A stretch of 64,000 bases of DNA from Anniella stebbinsi (GCA_029215795.1 JARDYH010000003.1:97372609-97436608), one strand, 5' to 3'. Shown: positions 12,175 through 24,530, counted from the first letter of the stretch. A program made the numbers and translations. The notes: generated by a model not told the origin, from the sequence alone.

Positions 12175-12980
12175 CTAGTGTGACCAGATGCAAAAGAGAG
12201 CAGGGCTCCTGCAGCTTTTCAGTGTTATGATGAAGAGGGTATTTCTCCAGGTACTGTATGCATGCAAATGACACAGGTGAATACACTGAACCACCTGAAT
12301 AAACAATAGGACCAGCTATACTACATTTAACAATATTTATATTTGTGTATTAGTGCAGTTTATACCCACTTCAAATATTTCAAGCACATTATTAATCAAA
12401 CTTTTTTCACAATTCATGCTTCAGAATGCCACACAAAATTAACAAACTCCAGAATTAAAACACCATAGTATACTAGTCACAAATACAGTACACAAATATT
12501 TTTTCAATAATATTACAATGAATCTGTAATGTTTTCTTCCATTTGTGTATAATTCTTTCCAAGTTCTATCAGCAAACTATTTAACAGAAATCCAGTGTCA
12601 TACATCTGTTTCTGTATGCTTCTTCAGAAATTGCTTAATCCAGCTGTGACCACAAGTTTGGAAATGAACGCTGTACTTTCAAATGATTTCAGGTAGAGGC
12701 TTTGTCCCCACATACAAGGCCATGGCAGTGACCCTGGATTTGAAATATTTGAAGTGGGTATAAACTGCACTAATACACAAATATAAATATTGTTAAACGT
12801 AGTATTGCTGGTCCTATTGTTTATTCAGGTGGTTGAGTGTATTCACCTGTGTTCTTGTATAATATTGTCAACCATTGCCTCCTGTTTGTTTAGTTGCATG
12901 CAAATGACACCTGCTGAAATTCCCTTTTCTTCACCACTGTTAAAGATACAGGAGCCCTGTCCTTCCTGTGATGCAACTTC
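12175..12980. mobile_element. TAGxGTGACCA-end short element split by a 620-bp insertion
   Basis: The left part has 'tagtgtgaccagatgc' and 'gagcagggctcctgcagc'. The right part resumes with 'ctgctgaaattcccttttc' and 'gatacaggagccctgtcc'. The uninterrupted arrangement is seen at 59701-59966. The break is at 'tgcatgcaaatgacac', which is present on both sides of the insertion. Confidence 0.65.
12275..12894. mobile_element. 620-bp insertion with 113-bp inverted arms and 16-bp direct flanks
   Basis: It is bounded by exact direct copies of TGCATGCAAATGACAC (12259-12274 and 12895-12910). Inside, 12271-12383 is the gap-free reverse complement of 12740-12852 with about three mismatches, separated by a 356-bp loop. 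The right arm stops 42 bases before the right flank. A 16-bp duplication suits LINE-type insertion better than hAT transposition, while the arms suggest a fold-back. I cannot name the family. Confidence 0.65.
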
Positions 12981-14592
12981 CTTCTGAATAAATATGCATA
13001 GGTTTGTGCTGCTTGTATCAAAGCTTCTTCCTTTTGTGTTCAAAATAGAGGCAACAAGAAAAAAAATGCACAGTTTTTATTATTAAAGGTAAATTAATTT
13101 CATGAGAAGGAATAGAGGAGGTCTGAGTCTCAAGCTTGCTTATGGATCCAAATGCTCCAGTATAGGCATGGAATATTCTTACCTACAAGAACATACTGAT
13201 TCATTTCAAAGGAGGGACTAGATCCACATACACCTTCCTTTGAACACTACAATTGGATCCCTTCATTGAAATGAGAAATGACCCCATGTGCATAGTTGCT
13301 TCATGTAAGCATCTGAGCATACATGAAGTACTGGACTGTGGGTTGTGTTTTTATATGCTTACCAGGAGTTTAAATCAAACTGCTATTTGACATTGTCATG
13401 AAATCTATATTGGTTGATTTTTTTTAAAAAAATAGTAGGGATGCAATGTTTAGGCGTTCAATAGATCTAAAACTTTTTAAATCTATCAAAAACTTAAGCC
13501 AAGGTGCCTTGGCTTAAGCAGGCAGCTGATTTTTTTAAAATAAAAAACTTAGCATTTAGACAGAACTTTAGGATGTTCAGAGCACATCATATGCATGACA
13601 TTATTAGAATATAATCATTACAACAACCCTGTATGGCAGGCCAGTATTGCAGGGTGGAGGCTGAAAAAATAGTGGTTTGCCTAAGGCCATGCTATGAGTT
13701 CATACAAGTTGTGAGAGCTTATCTAGGGGCATTCTGGTTTGCTGCTCAGTTTCACAGGCATTACACTGCACCAGCTGTGAACTTTTTCTTTTTTGAAAAA
13801 ATACTGCTACTTACAAAACCCATGGATGGCAGGAACCATTTTAATGGAATACTCTTCTACCTTCCTCATGGTAGAGGGAATGCATCTTTTAAGAAGGCAC
13901 ACTGTTGCAACAACTGTGTGCACTACCTAAAATCAAAGAAAGAATATTCTTCATCAGAACAATTGTTTTATCTAGGCATTGGAGCATTTCCTTGTGTGTC
14001 AGATCTTTTGGGGGGAACTCCTTTGTCTGGCTGGGCAATTCTGGAAGTTGTAGGACTTTTTTCTGTCTAAACACGCATAGAATTGTTTCCAAAGTTTGTT
14101 AGCCAATTGAAGTATGCCCAATTGAGCTCAATGCAGTTGTTTCTGAGTAGACATGTATAGGATTGCACTGTATCTGGTCACTCTAGCTTTGCCATAGTAT
14201 CTCACTGGCAAGTCTCCCAAGAAGGTATTTCCATTGGAGTTCTACTGATGAAAATTCTGACCAGCAAAATATCTCGATCTATGCCAATACGAGCAAGATT
14301 TCCTAAAACCTTTGCTGGTTTATCAGGAATTTTGAGTCATGAAGGAAATTCTTACCCAACATAGTTGTTTTTAGCCATCCTCTGTGGTATGTGGTTTGGC
14401 TCGCTTGCTTGAGCTATTTATGTACCTACTTGCTCCGTAGCTCAAAAGAAGAAGTGGGTCTCTAGCTGGTGCTAGAAGATAGTAATTCACCTTCCTCTCC
14501 AATTTGTTTGATATAATTGGCATGATGTATATTTTGTAACAATTGCTGATAATTTTTCATCCTTCAAAAAAAACTTTAAAAAAATTAACAAG

Positions 14593-15225
14593 GTTATTAT
14601 TATCTCTCTTTTCTTGCTTGTGGTCGTTTTTCTAGATGAACATGACAGGCTTTGCGAAGTCATTCTGTCTTTTACTGATTCAGAAATTTCCTGACTATTG
14701 AACATGTTTTAAGTATGAATGTTTTCTGGATGTTGGTGTGGATATATTTTGGTAGGCCTAGTTTCTGAAGGTTTTCTGTATTTTTGTAAAAAAAAAAAAT
14801 TTGATGTAACTGATGTGACTAACGGAATAATTGTAACTTTTTCCTGTTGCCATGGTTCTTTAACTTCCATAACCAGGGGTGTATATTTCCCTCTCTTTCC
14901 CTCTTCCTTTTCTGCAATATTTTTATCACTAGGTATTGATATGTCAATGAGGTAGGTGTGCTTTTCTTTTTTTATTTATGACTGTTATATCTGGTTGATT
15001 GCAAAGTATTGTCTTATCCCAGAATTGTTCTGTCTGAGCAAAATAATATGAGTGCATAGCGTGGCTTGGCTTGATTTGTTTGAGTGTGTCTGGATTTCCT
15101 ATGCTCTGAAAGCATTTTTTTGGAGAGTACCTGTTGGTTGCATGATCCATGAGACCAGGTTCTGGTGAGTGCATAGTTGACCTTGACAGGAGGGGCTTGC
15201 ATTTGCTAGACTAAGGTGAGCAGGT
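14593..15225 (-). mobile_element. R4/Dong-like LINE remnant, endonuclease 3' end
   Basis: Minus-strand translation in pieces contains WDKTILCNQPDITVINKKRK, which parallels the better copy at 26695-27245. PDI-x-VI-DKK is like the PD-type restriction-like endonuclease at the C terminus of R2/R4-group retrotransposons. Frameshifts and an A run (14790-14801) break it. Orientation is 3'-to-5' on the plus strand. Confidence 0.55.
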
Positions 15226-15504
15226 GTGAAGAGGCTGCAATCCTATATTCATTTATCCCGGAGAAAGCTTTATTGAAATCAATGAGACGTATTTCTGAGG
15301 TTTCTTTGGGCAGTTTACTTTGGGTCTCTGATTGGGATTTCTGTTCTCTGCACACTGAGATACTTGGATAATACAGGAGATACCTGAATAAAATGAGGGA
15401 AAGATCCTTGTCTAGCATGGTGATAATGGGCATCCATTTTGGCCTTTCTTTGTATTGCAACTGACCATGGTCTTGATGCTGATGATAATGATGCTGATGA
15501 TTTA

Positions 15505-15650
15505 TTACATTTATATACTGCCCCATAGCTGAAGCTCTCTGGGCGGTTTACAAAAATTAAAAGGTTGAACATTAAAAAGTCAATATACAAAATTTAAAAC
15601 CATAAAACATAACATAAAACATAAAAACAGCTAATGAACAGCTACACGGC
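15505..15650 (-). mobile_element. L2-like LINE tail
   Basis: 'catttatatactgccccat' and 'gaagctctctgggcggttt' are the reverse complement of the common tail 'gggcggtatataaat...'. Only the 3' end remains. The same tail occurs at 27292-27400 and 35703-35760. Confidence 0.65.
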
Positions 15651-16189
15651 TAATGAACCAGAGGTATGATAAATTTTTAGATTTGTTTCTCATTGATAAA
15701 CTAGAAGTTGAAACAAGCTAAGAGGTGCTAGTGAGAAGTGACTGCAACAAGCTTTTAGTCCATTTTGTTCCATGGCTAATGTTTTCAGGGTAATAGTATT
15801 TTATACTCTTTTTAATGCTAGGTTGCTAGTTTGTTGTATTAGATTTTTCTGCACTTGCCAACTGCTTCATTTGTTCAGTGGTAGCAGTATGCTGAATCTG
15901 TGAGTATGGATATGAGAAAGGTGATGGGGAAAAAGTGTTAAATGTTAGGAAAGGTGAGACTGTGGTCATCCAGTGAAGGATTTGCAGTCAGAAAATATAT
16001 TTGAGGGAAAGGGAGACTGTATCACACAGGGTATAGCAAAAGCTTCAAAGTACAGCAAAAGTTACAAAAGTAGGAGTGAGTAAAGTTAATTTCAGATACA
16101 TTGAATGTCTCACGTGTTCTTTATTTCAGTGATTTTAACATTAAGCTGTTGTGTAGAACAGGTTTGTCTGGATTGTGCACTGTAAAATC

Positions 16190-16338
16190 AGACATGTGAC
16201 CAAGGCTATGTTCCGGAGGGCACACCCCCTTGGGGCGGGACATGCCCCCCTGGAGGGGTGGACATGTTTGTGGGCACGCCATTTTGGGGGCTGGCCATGA
16301 TGTCCTTCTTTTTGGTTTCCAAAATATGGTCACCCTAC
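16190..16338. mobile_element. Short GC-rich element ending in GGTCACCCTA
   Basis: The right end reads 'ttggtttccaaaatatggtc' followed by accctac. The interior has palindromic C/G runs ('ccccttggggcgggacatgc'). The left end ('atgtgaccaagg') is a weak partner. It lies 150 bp inside the right end of the 5.9-kb element and shares its terminal motif. Confidence 0.5.
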
Positions 16339-18342
16339 ACCAGATACTATCATCTCCAAGGCAGTTTGAGCATGTTGCTGGGGATGATGGGACTTGAAGT
16401 CACAACACAATCTCGTGGGCGCTGCACGCCCCCTTTGGGCAGCCATTTTGGACCTGGATTTTGGTTTCCAAAATCTGGTCACCCTAGTGTATCAACTCTC
16501 CCAAGCTTCCTTACCAAGCTGATAGAGGTGATCTCAGACTTACTACTGAGGTTCCAGAAACTGATACTGTTGGAGGACTTCAACATTCAACACTGAGCGC
16601 TCCTAACTGGTTACTTTTCAGGACTTCCTGATTGCCATAAAACCAGGAGGACTATCCCTTTGCATTACAGGCACAACATTTGCTGTTATGAAATGCTCCG
16701 GGGACAAATGGGAATAAGCAGAATGTTATCTTTCCAGGGGCACATCATTATTTAGTGAAGGTCCATTTTTTTTTTTTTTTTGCAGACTATCTACAGGGGC
16801 AACATACTACAGACATCCTGAATTATCAAGAGAGTTCACCGAGTTCCAGAAAATGCTTGAAGATCTATTAAAGGATATTGATGATGGCTCTGTTATCCAA
16901 TGGCCTGGTCAGCCATTGGAACAGGAGGCTGATTTGGGCCACAAAGCATCCACACTCATACCACACCTGCACCCCAATCCCTGAGTGTTTGCAGTGAGAG
17001 ATTGGTGAAAAATCTGAGCCTTCTAAAGGTCTATTTCAATTGGCAATTGCTGCAAAATATCCTTCTCACTTTTGGTCACCACTGTGTGTATCTAGAGCTG
17101 TTCCATTTTTTAAAATGTTGTTATTAAAAATTAATAAAATCCTGCAGTTTGATGAGTTAGAAATCCAAAATAGAGATCTCAGCCATTCTTTAACTTTATA
17201 ATATTTGTTTCAAATATTTAATAATAGGCAAGAGCCTTATCCATCTTTTTTTAAAAAAATGCGTGATTTATTTCTATGCTTATGTAAATACACAATGCCC
17301 AAAATACGAACTGGAGAGACTGTTTACCAGGAACATCTAGTTTTTAAGTTAATATGATGATTGGCAGGTACAGTAATAGATACATGCAACAAAATGCTCT
17401 GATTAAATTTTGTGACTTACAATTACAGCATTTGCAAACGCAGTAGAAATTTACAGGGTTGTCATAGTGTTGACCATCAACTTTTCATTTTATCATAATC
17501 ATGGCCACAATTTAAATGACTATTATATTCAGTATATATTTTCTACGGTTGAATGCAAGCTGAATGCAAGCTGTATTCAGTTTTAACGGCCCTCATTATT
17601 TCATTACCATCATTTTGCTATTTGCTAATTGGTACCTTTCAAAGGCCCGGAGGCAGAAAGAAACCTTAGTTATCTGGACCTCCCACATTCAAATGTCTCT
17701 ATGTTCTTAACATTCTCTAGGTCCACCATTCCAATTTTCCTATATAATATATAAGCCAGCCTTTGCAGGCAAGTTTCATGCCTGTATAACCAAAGGGCAA
17801 TCCTGAAGATAGCTGGAGCTGCCTCGCACTTCACATCATATTCTGTTGTTCTTTGCTAGAAATGGCTAAAGTGTGAAGCCGAGAGAGAGATGTCCTCAAA
17901 CACCTAGAAACAAGCACTTGAGAGAGCCATGATTCTTCATGTACCCCTGTTGCATGTCCACTGTGTGAGTTTCAAGATTGTCATCTGCCTTGCACATTTG
18001 ATGTGTTCACCATAGAGAACCCCAAGACACCCAAGCTGCTGCCTTAAGAGTAAAGCTCTTGCAGAGTGAAGATGTCAGGTACTATTAAAATAAAATGTGT
18101 CTAAAAGATTAGAGCTGTTCAGAACAGACTGCACTAAATCTGGGTTCTAAATCTAGGTGCTTCTTTCCGTCCAGTAGGTGAAGAACCTTATCATTTTTAG
18201 TACATAGTATAGGAGATCAAAGTTGAGGCTGGCAACAATTCTTTAAAATGACCCAGTTGAGGCCACAATCCTATACATGTTTAGGAAGGCTGGGGAATGC
18301 TGGGAGTTGTAGGACTTTTTTTCTATTTAAACATGCATAAGG

Positions 18343-18690
18343 CTGCCTCTACATGAGAGGTTTAAAGCTCTTTCAAGTCTCATTAAAATTTTTACCTCTA
18401 CATGAGCGGAGCGCAAATCGGGAGTTGAGGCGCATTATCTATTCGATTATGCGCATTATTGAATGCGTGTTAAATAGTGAGTTTTATTTTGCTACAGCCC
18501 GTTAAAGCGCATATTGACTATGTAAACAAGCGATTCTCCGCATTAACTACTTCTAAAGCGCATTTCAAACAACCAGTAAGGCCACCAGTTGTGCGCTCAA
18601 TTACCTCCCATGTACAGGCATTTACCATAAAGCGCTTCCGAGATGCGCATAATCAGAGAACCAGGCGTCAAACCAAATTCTTGTAGAGGG
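18343..18690. mobile_element. Second copy of the 340-bp hAT-like MITE
   Basis: It shares the start 'gcctctacatgag' and the end 'ttcttgtagaggg' with the 1395-1734 copy, and the inner phrases 'gattatgcgcattat', 'gcgattctccgcatta' and 'gcgcttccgagatgcgcataat'. It also lies just beside an 'acatgcata(gg)' repeat fragment. No clear target duplication was seen. Confidence 0.7.
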
Positions 18691-18939
18691 GGTCAAAGAC
18701 TGTATTCCAAATCCTGCAGCATTTTAAAGACTATCCATTTTATTACAGCATAAACGTTTGTGGACTAGAACTCACTTTGTTAAATGCATCCAGTGGGATC
18801 CAATTCATTCAGTGTACTCAAATTATGCCACCACCACCACAACAATAACATTTTAAAATTAATAACATTTTAATAACACTTTAGAAGTCAGCTTAATCAA
18901 TTATAAACATCTTCACTGTATACATTGAGACCTTCCTCC

Positions 18940-19155
18940 CCCAGCAGGCATTTAATCTTTAATTTGTTGCTTTGATTATTAATTTTATGGCTCACTTTAA
19001 TATTTTAATGCCTTTAATGTTTTAATATTTTATTATGTTGATATTTTCAGCGATGTATTTATTGAATTAAAGGTGTTTTTTTAATTATTGTAAATGGCCC
19101 CAAGAGCATTCGCCAGTTGGACTGTATATAAATATAAAAAATAAATATATAAATA
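18940..19155 (+). mobile_element. L2-like LINE tail
   Basis: AT-rich 'taatgttttaatattttatt' leading to 'ttgtaaatggccccaagagc' and 'ggactgtatataaat', then aataaata. This is a diverged version of the L2-type 3' end. Confidence 0.5.
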
Positions 19156-20844
19156 AGTTTTATGGCTATTTTTCCTCTTCTGTGTTTATAATCTGTAAGA
19201 GATGAGAGAGGCTTCTTCCACCAGCAAGGTTTCCTTCAGCTGTCCTTACGTTCTCAAACTTAGCCCTTCATCAGCTCATTATTGTGCAAAGAGTATCATA
19301 GATTGGAACCAACGGCTCCAATGCAAATACCAGTGTACATACAGAGCCTTTGGTTTGGAGGCAAAGGCTCCAATTCACATGCAAGGCCTTCCTCATTCAC
19401 TTCAAGTTTGGTAAATCTTCAATTTGCCAAGCATTTCCCACTGCTGAAGTGACGATTTGTGTAGACCAACATGGGTGTTCAGCTTGGAATCCTTGGTTCT
19501 TGGAATGTTTCACAGACCAGCTACTAAAGAAAATGCAGTGATTTAGGAACAAAAGAAGGGAAGTAAATTTTTCCAGATGTAAACTCTTGGTATTATACAG
19601 TTTACTTGAAAACATAATAGAAAAATTATTTGTCTCTCGTTGAAAGCTTGACGAAGTCCTTGAGTTAGAAAATATGTTATGTTAAGTATATATTAAGTAA
19701 ACATTTTAGATGAGGTATCTATAAATTCTGACCAATGACCTCTCAAGTTTTAGTGGGATTTGTAACAATTCTGTGCTAGATCTCATATTTTTCATGCATA
19801 AAGTCCCAATCTTAGACCAAGACATTCTAGCTAATGGTTTTAAGATAGCGAAGCTGACAAAAGTCTCTACCGGAAGCTCCAGAAAAACCGCATCCAACAA
19901 CCGTGATCTAATGAGGAGCAAGTACACACAAAGATCTTCCTAGATGTTTCCTTTTCAGCTCAAGAGCCTCTCACCTGTGAACTCACCCTATTGGCACATA
20001 GGAGAGGGGCCACTCAGAAACCATGCTCATAATCCAGTTTCAAAACCAAGCCCACAATTTGGGTGGCTAATAGGCCGGGCAGATGTTGGCCAAGCAGGGA
20101 AAGTTTGTGAGAGGTGCCCTTCATCTTTCCCTGGTGTGGGGGACCAGGGCTACCAGGGTCCTGGAGACATTTGAGATATTTTCAAAATGATGTAACATTT
20201 TATATACTTTATCCATCTTTAAGATATCATGAAACTCTTGCAATGAAATAGGCAAGGCAAAAAAACTAACCAAACAACAAACTCCACCATATCATATTGA
20301 TGGAGATATACTAATTTCTTCAAGTTTCCATGGCAGTCTGATCCAACCAATATATATCCCACTCTCTCTCAAAAGACAGGGAAACAAAATCAATGTAAGA
20401 TATTTCCCCAAATCAATGGACATAATACTATGCTACACCAAGACTGAATACCTAACCACATGCATGCTTCATGCATTCCGGGTAATCTTTGTAGCCCTCA
20501 CATCCTTCTGTTCCAGTTAGGTTCCTGCTATAAATTGTGGAAAGCTGCATTTTCATTACAATACGACATGATCAAATCATATAAAGTAGTTGTAGTTTTT
20601 AATGTGTCTTCTTATGGCTAACAGACCCACCCAATTCTTCATATGACATCATCGTAGAAAGTAGGCAGGTCCTACATGTGGACATCCCACTGCCTAAAGG
20701 ACCTGAGAAGCACAAAGATGTAATTCTCATTAAAGATGGCATTAACTTTGTTACAGTCCAACAGAATTATTTTAGCATGAGGAACAACCATATCTGAATT
20801 TGGATTGGCAGACTCATTGCATGCACCACAGACTGGAAACTTAC

Positions 20845-20979
20845 CATTGGAGCGGTGAATACAAGTGTGCTGGTTATCGCTCAGGAAAAAGCCTTCCTTG
20901 CACTGGCATTCATAGCTTCCCATAGTATTGACACAAATTTGCTGGCAGCCACCATTGTTATCCAGACATTCGTCCACAT
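20845..20979 (-). CDS. SCUBE1: SCUBE1 exon encoding EGF-like domain 3
   Basis: This 135-bp minus-strand exon encodes one EGF-like module. It begins [16 protein letters not shown], continues [19 protein letters not shown] and ends [10 protein letters not shown]. Six cysteines are spaced as in an EGF domain, and D-V-D-E-C plus the Asn/Tyr pattern fit calcium binding. The acceptor is ttctctag|ATGTGGAC and the donor is TCCAATG|gtaagt. Both boundaries are phase 1, matching the upstream exon at 47363-47491, so the two EGF modules join as ...NCL-D-VDEC without a break. [12 protein letters not shown] and the IHRSN end match SCUBE1 better, from memory, than SCUBE2 (ENNGGCQHTC) or SCUBE3 (EGNGGCQQSC). 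An open frame runs past the donor into the intron, but that extension has no domain character. The next exon, EGF4, should lie below coordinate 1; I saw no candidate between 1 and 20844. Confidence 0.88.
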
Positions 20980-21699
20980 CTAGAGAAGCAAATTTTTAAT
21001 AAAAACTGTTAATATGCATTAGGGAAAGCATGTCTTGGTCAGAACCCACCAAGTCAGCATTCTACCTGATTCAAACATAACAATCTGGGTCTAATACAGC
21101 ATGATTTATTGGATTAAGATGAGTGTTGAGCCCATGTGTTCCTTTCCCTTTTCTCACGTGCCTTAATGCACAACGTCCAGGGTTTGTTAGACTAGAGATT
21201 AAACTGTGGTTTAATCTTAAACATGAAGCCAGGATCAGGTCACAATATAGAGCATTTCAGCAAAACTCCTAATCATTCCACCTTGGAAAACCGAAATTTC
21301 ATCCATTCATGAGCAGTAAGAAATGGGGAGATTCTGATAAACTTAACTCAGATGTATGACACTACTATCAAATAAATGGAATTGGGTCTGTATTCATTTA
21401 AATTTATTTTTTCTACACACACACACATACACATACTTTCCTTTGTTTAGCTTATTCTTGCTTTATTGTTTTGTTGTTGCATTATTGTCTAGGAGGGGAC
21501 GAAGTGTGGATAGGTTTTAACATGTCCATCTACATCCTAAATATTATGACTTATCTGCCAAGAATGTATCCAGAAATACATCAGTGAGTTTGGGATGTTG
21601 GCAGATAAGTGCCTTAAAGCACAGAGGAATCAAAGAAGAAAGGAAGGGGTAGGGGAAACATAGTGTATGTGCTATAAAAAGGACAAATCAATAAAATTT

Positions 21700-21791
21700 T
21701 AATTTTAATTAGTTATATATGAATTTTATGGTGTTTTGTATTTGTTGTTGTACCCCGCCTCAATCCAGAAGGAGAGGCGGGTAAGAAATAA

Positions 21792-21823
<32 letters not shown>
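21700..21823 (+). mobile_element. L2-like LINE 3' tail with TTA repeat
   Basis: Contains 'ttgttgtaccccgcctcaat', 'gagaggcgggtaagaaataa' and a (TTA)n run at 21793-21823. It matches the tail of the 36765-37192 copy. Confidence 0.7.
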
Positions 21824-21824
<1 letters not shown>

Positions 21825-23724
21825 AGGAAGGAAAAGGTGGTGGCATAAGATACTTTAGATAGTGGTGCTGGTACATGTCGACCATGGCCCACCAGTTGAA
21901 AATCCATGTTTTAAATTATCTGCTGTGTGTGCATTTTTTATTATTATTAGCACTTCCCCCAAAAATCTTATTAAACCCCATTGTGGAATTCACAAGAAGA
22001 TATGTCGACCACTACTTTATTTGGCTTTGAAAAAGTATTAAACAACTTTATGGAAGAGGTCCATCAACGGCTATTAACCATTATACCTATTACAGTATTC
22101 CTATGAGTACCAGATACTGGGGTAAACAAGAGGGGAAGATTACCACCTTCATGTGAACACCAAAAACCATTTCACTGGACACTGCTGAAAACATAATAGA
22201 GAACTACATGGAATTTAGTTATAATAGAGAACATCAAGCAACATATGTTTTTTTAAAAAATCTGTGAGAAATGTCCAATTTACAGTTCCCATTTTGCAAA
22301 TGGGAAACTGAGGTTAGCAGTGTGCAGTATTTGGGCCCATATCTTTCAGTGTAAGCACAGTGTACCATCTCCTGAACCATATTAGCTCTTTTACTAAAAT
22401 ATATATTTAATGGCTTCTATGTTTGGCTTAGCAGTGGCTTGGATGGATGGAGAGGACAATCCATGAAGAGCCATTCTTCATTAAAGCATTCTCGGTCCCT
22501 AAAGGTGCCATGTTTATTGAAGGAGACAGGGTTTATTGTTCAAATGCATATGTCTGTATGGCCAATTCTAATGGAGAAGGAAGAGGCACCAAGATGATGC
22601 CTTTATTTTTCCTAAGCTTAATAAGATTTCTTGAAAATTAAAACTAGAAATCCAAAGATGATCTCAATGTTTTGATTAACTATGTTAACTAAGAATTCAT
22701 GAAGTGACTTCTTCTTGTCACATAAGGCTTAAACCAGGTTGGATAAGGAGTGAACTGCTCAACAGTGACATGCATTTGGCTTATATGGCCTGGAACGTCC
22801 TTCTGAAAGCAAAGTACCATGGTATATTCAAAACAGTAGCCAACAGCTTATCAAATGTCAAGTGCATTGCATTGCATTTACTAGCCTGCAATTATCAGTC
22901 ATCACTGCCATAATGGAATCGGGTACTCATCTCCTTCCACAGTCCTAGCTCCAAGCATTTCAAATTTAGGCAATTTAAGTTCACTTAATGGGACTATTTA
23001 TGGAAGCAAATTGTTTTCTGGATCATTCAAAAAGTGGCTAAAAAGGATATAGGTATGGTTGTAGCACTTTAAAAATCAATACACAAATGGAAGACTATTT
23101 CTAAAGGTATTGACACAGCTCTAAGTAATAATAAAATCTCTCTTCTTGCCATTTTGCAGACTGCAAGGGCAGTCCAGTCCGTCTACTTAGCATTCAAGAT
23201 AAAGATCATCTGTTTTTCCCCCTTGAGTTATTTCCGGTCTTTTAAAACAATATTTGCCACTCTCCATCTTTAAAAAAAAAAACTTTTTTTTTAAAGGACG
23301 CTGTAAGATGGAAATTGGGTACAAGGGAACTAGACAATACTGAGCAATGGCAGTTCTGTATCCTTGGTTCCCCCCCCCCCCTCATGTTCTTGGTAACACC
23401 ACAAGGAGTGACATGGCATCATCACATGGCATTTCCTTGTCTCTGTTGTCAGTACTCAGTAATGTGAATCTGGGGGAGGGAAATACACAGCACAATGACA
23501 CCACTCTAGGAAGAGGGGAGATAAAGACACAGGGAAGAGCTCCATGTTTCCTGCAATGCCGATGTCAACTCTTGGCACTATGGCCTGGTCTATAACAGGT
23601 GGACAGTATTACTTCAGAATGCAGATGGAGGAACACCAATTGTTAATGCTTTCCAATGTAAAAAAAAACAAAATAAAAAAAACCTTTCTATAATTAAAAA
23701 AAACTAGCACAACCTCTCCGTGCG

Positions 23725-23763
23725 ATGGTAGATTTCTACTTGCAGGGAGTAGAAATCTACCAT
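23725..23763. repeat. Perfect 16-bp stem hairpin with 7-base loop
   Basis: ATGGTAGATTTCTACT, loop tgcaggg, then AGTAGAAATCTACCAT. No flanking element ends were identified. The stem is shorter than usual for a microRNA precursor. Confidence 0.85.
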
Positions 23764-23878
23764 TTGACACAACTGCTGTCAAAGATAGACAAGTTAAGTC
23801 TACCACCACAGGAGTTGACCGTCATCAAGAAAAATCAGCCACACTGCATGGTTAACAAGTCATCCTGCAGAAAATGTT

Positions 23879-23966
23879 CTGGGTTCAAACAACATGCTAA
23901 CCCACGGTTCAACAACAACCCACACTCAACCACTGGGCATGGATTAGCGTGTTGTCACAGGACAAT
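23879..23966. mobile_element. Tiny hAT-like MITE
   Basis: Ends TTCAAACAACATGCTAA and TTAGCGTGTTGTCACA are inverted partners about 88 bp apart. The interior has 'cccacggttcaacaacaacc'. Same style of end as the 38036 'gtgttgtctgaacagg' element. Confidence 0.45.
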
Positions 23967-24084
23967 GGAGGACTTCTTTAACGATTTAAAAACTCACTTG
24001 TTAACAAGGGTTTTATTCCTAAATGACTTCTAAAATTTTGGATGGCTTTCATATCTCAGCATGTACCAAGTTTAAAAGATTAAA

Positions 24085-24530
24085 TGTTGAGGTTTTAAAG
24101 ATTAATTCCTCATCTTCAAAGCTCTCCATGGTCCTGCCTACATATCCCCATATGTCTTTATCCATGTCGTGTTATCCTTCCAGCTCTACAACTGTCAGCT
24201 GTCTTAAAGTGTCCTGCTTCCTCAGATGACTCCACCCTGTCTCACTTGCTGCTCCTTAAGTCTGGAACTGCCTCCTAGATGATACTGCCGTTACTTCCTT
24301 CAAATCCTTCCTGAAAACCTGCCTTTTCTGTGACACCTCCCCCACCGAAATCTCAGTATGTGAACCTGAAATGAAAACACAGGATTTGCCCCAATCTTCC
24401 GTTCCTCCTTCTGTTAACTCTCCTCTGTCAAATATTAGATTGTAAACCCCTCTAGGCACGGACCCATCTTCTCAGTCATTACTCAGTCAAGCGCCATGCA
24501 GAGTGATTGCGCTATATAAATAAAATAACA
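24085..24530 (+). mobile_element. L2-like LINE 3' end
   Basis: 'ccttcaaatccttcctgaaa', 'agattgtaaacccctctagg' and the end 'gcgctatataaataaaat' are typical of an L2-group 3' end with untranslated tail. Coding frame is broken. Confidence 0.6.

Larger units (their letters stand above)
10583..16486. mobile_element. Large (5.9 kb) hAT-like element with intact TIRs and 8-bp TSD
   Basis: The left end is TAGGGTGACCAGAT at 10583. The right end is ATCTGGTCACCCTA finishing at 16486, an exact 14-bp inverted repeat. Directly outside lie GTGTATCA (10575-10582) and GTGTATCA (16487-16494), an identical 8-bp direct repeat. Terminal inverted repeats plus an 8-bp duplication are the hallmark of hAT transposition. 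I recognise no transposase in the interior. It holds GC-rich palindromes, a nested insertion, an R4-like LINE remnant, an L2-like tail and a second GC-rich block that also ends in GGTCACCCTA at 16337. The element may therefore be an originally short or fold-back copy enlarged by later insertions. The GC-rich element at 42036-42706 has related ends. Confidence 0.72.
1..20844 (-). other. SCUBE1: SCUBE1 intron downstream of EGF3 exon (5' part of the intron)
   Basis: The sequence begins with the donor gtaagt next to the EGF3 exon and runs out of the window without another recognisable exon. The interval is repeat-rich. In 100-980, 5530-6400, 6980-8870, 9540-10550, 13000-14000 and 16500-18250 I see no gene and only short or unassigned repeat fragments. 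Confidence 0.7.

Noticed and set aside
13633..14070. 145-codon plus-strand frame inside the 5.9-kb element, considered as a transposase
   Set aside because: No hAT dimerisation region, zinc finger or DDE-type residues are visible; no similarity that I recognise.
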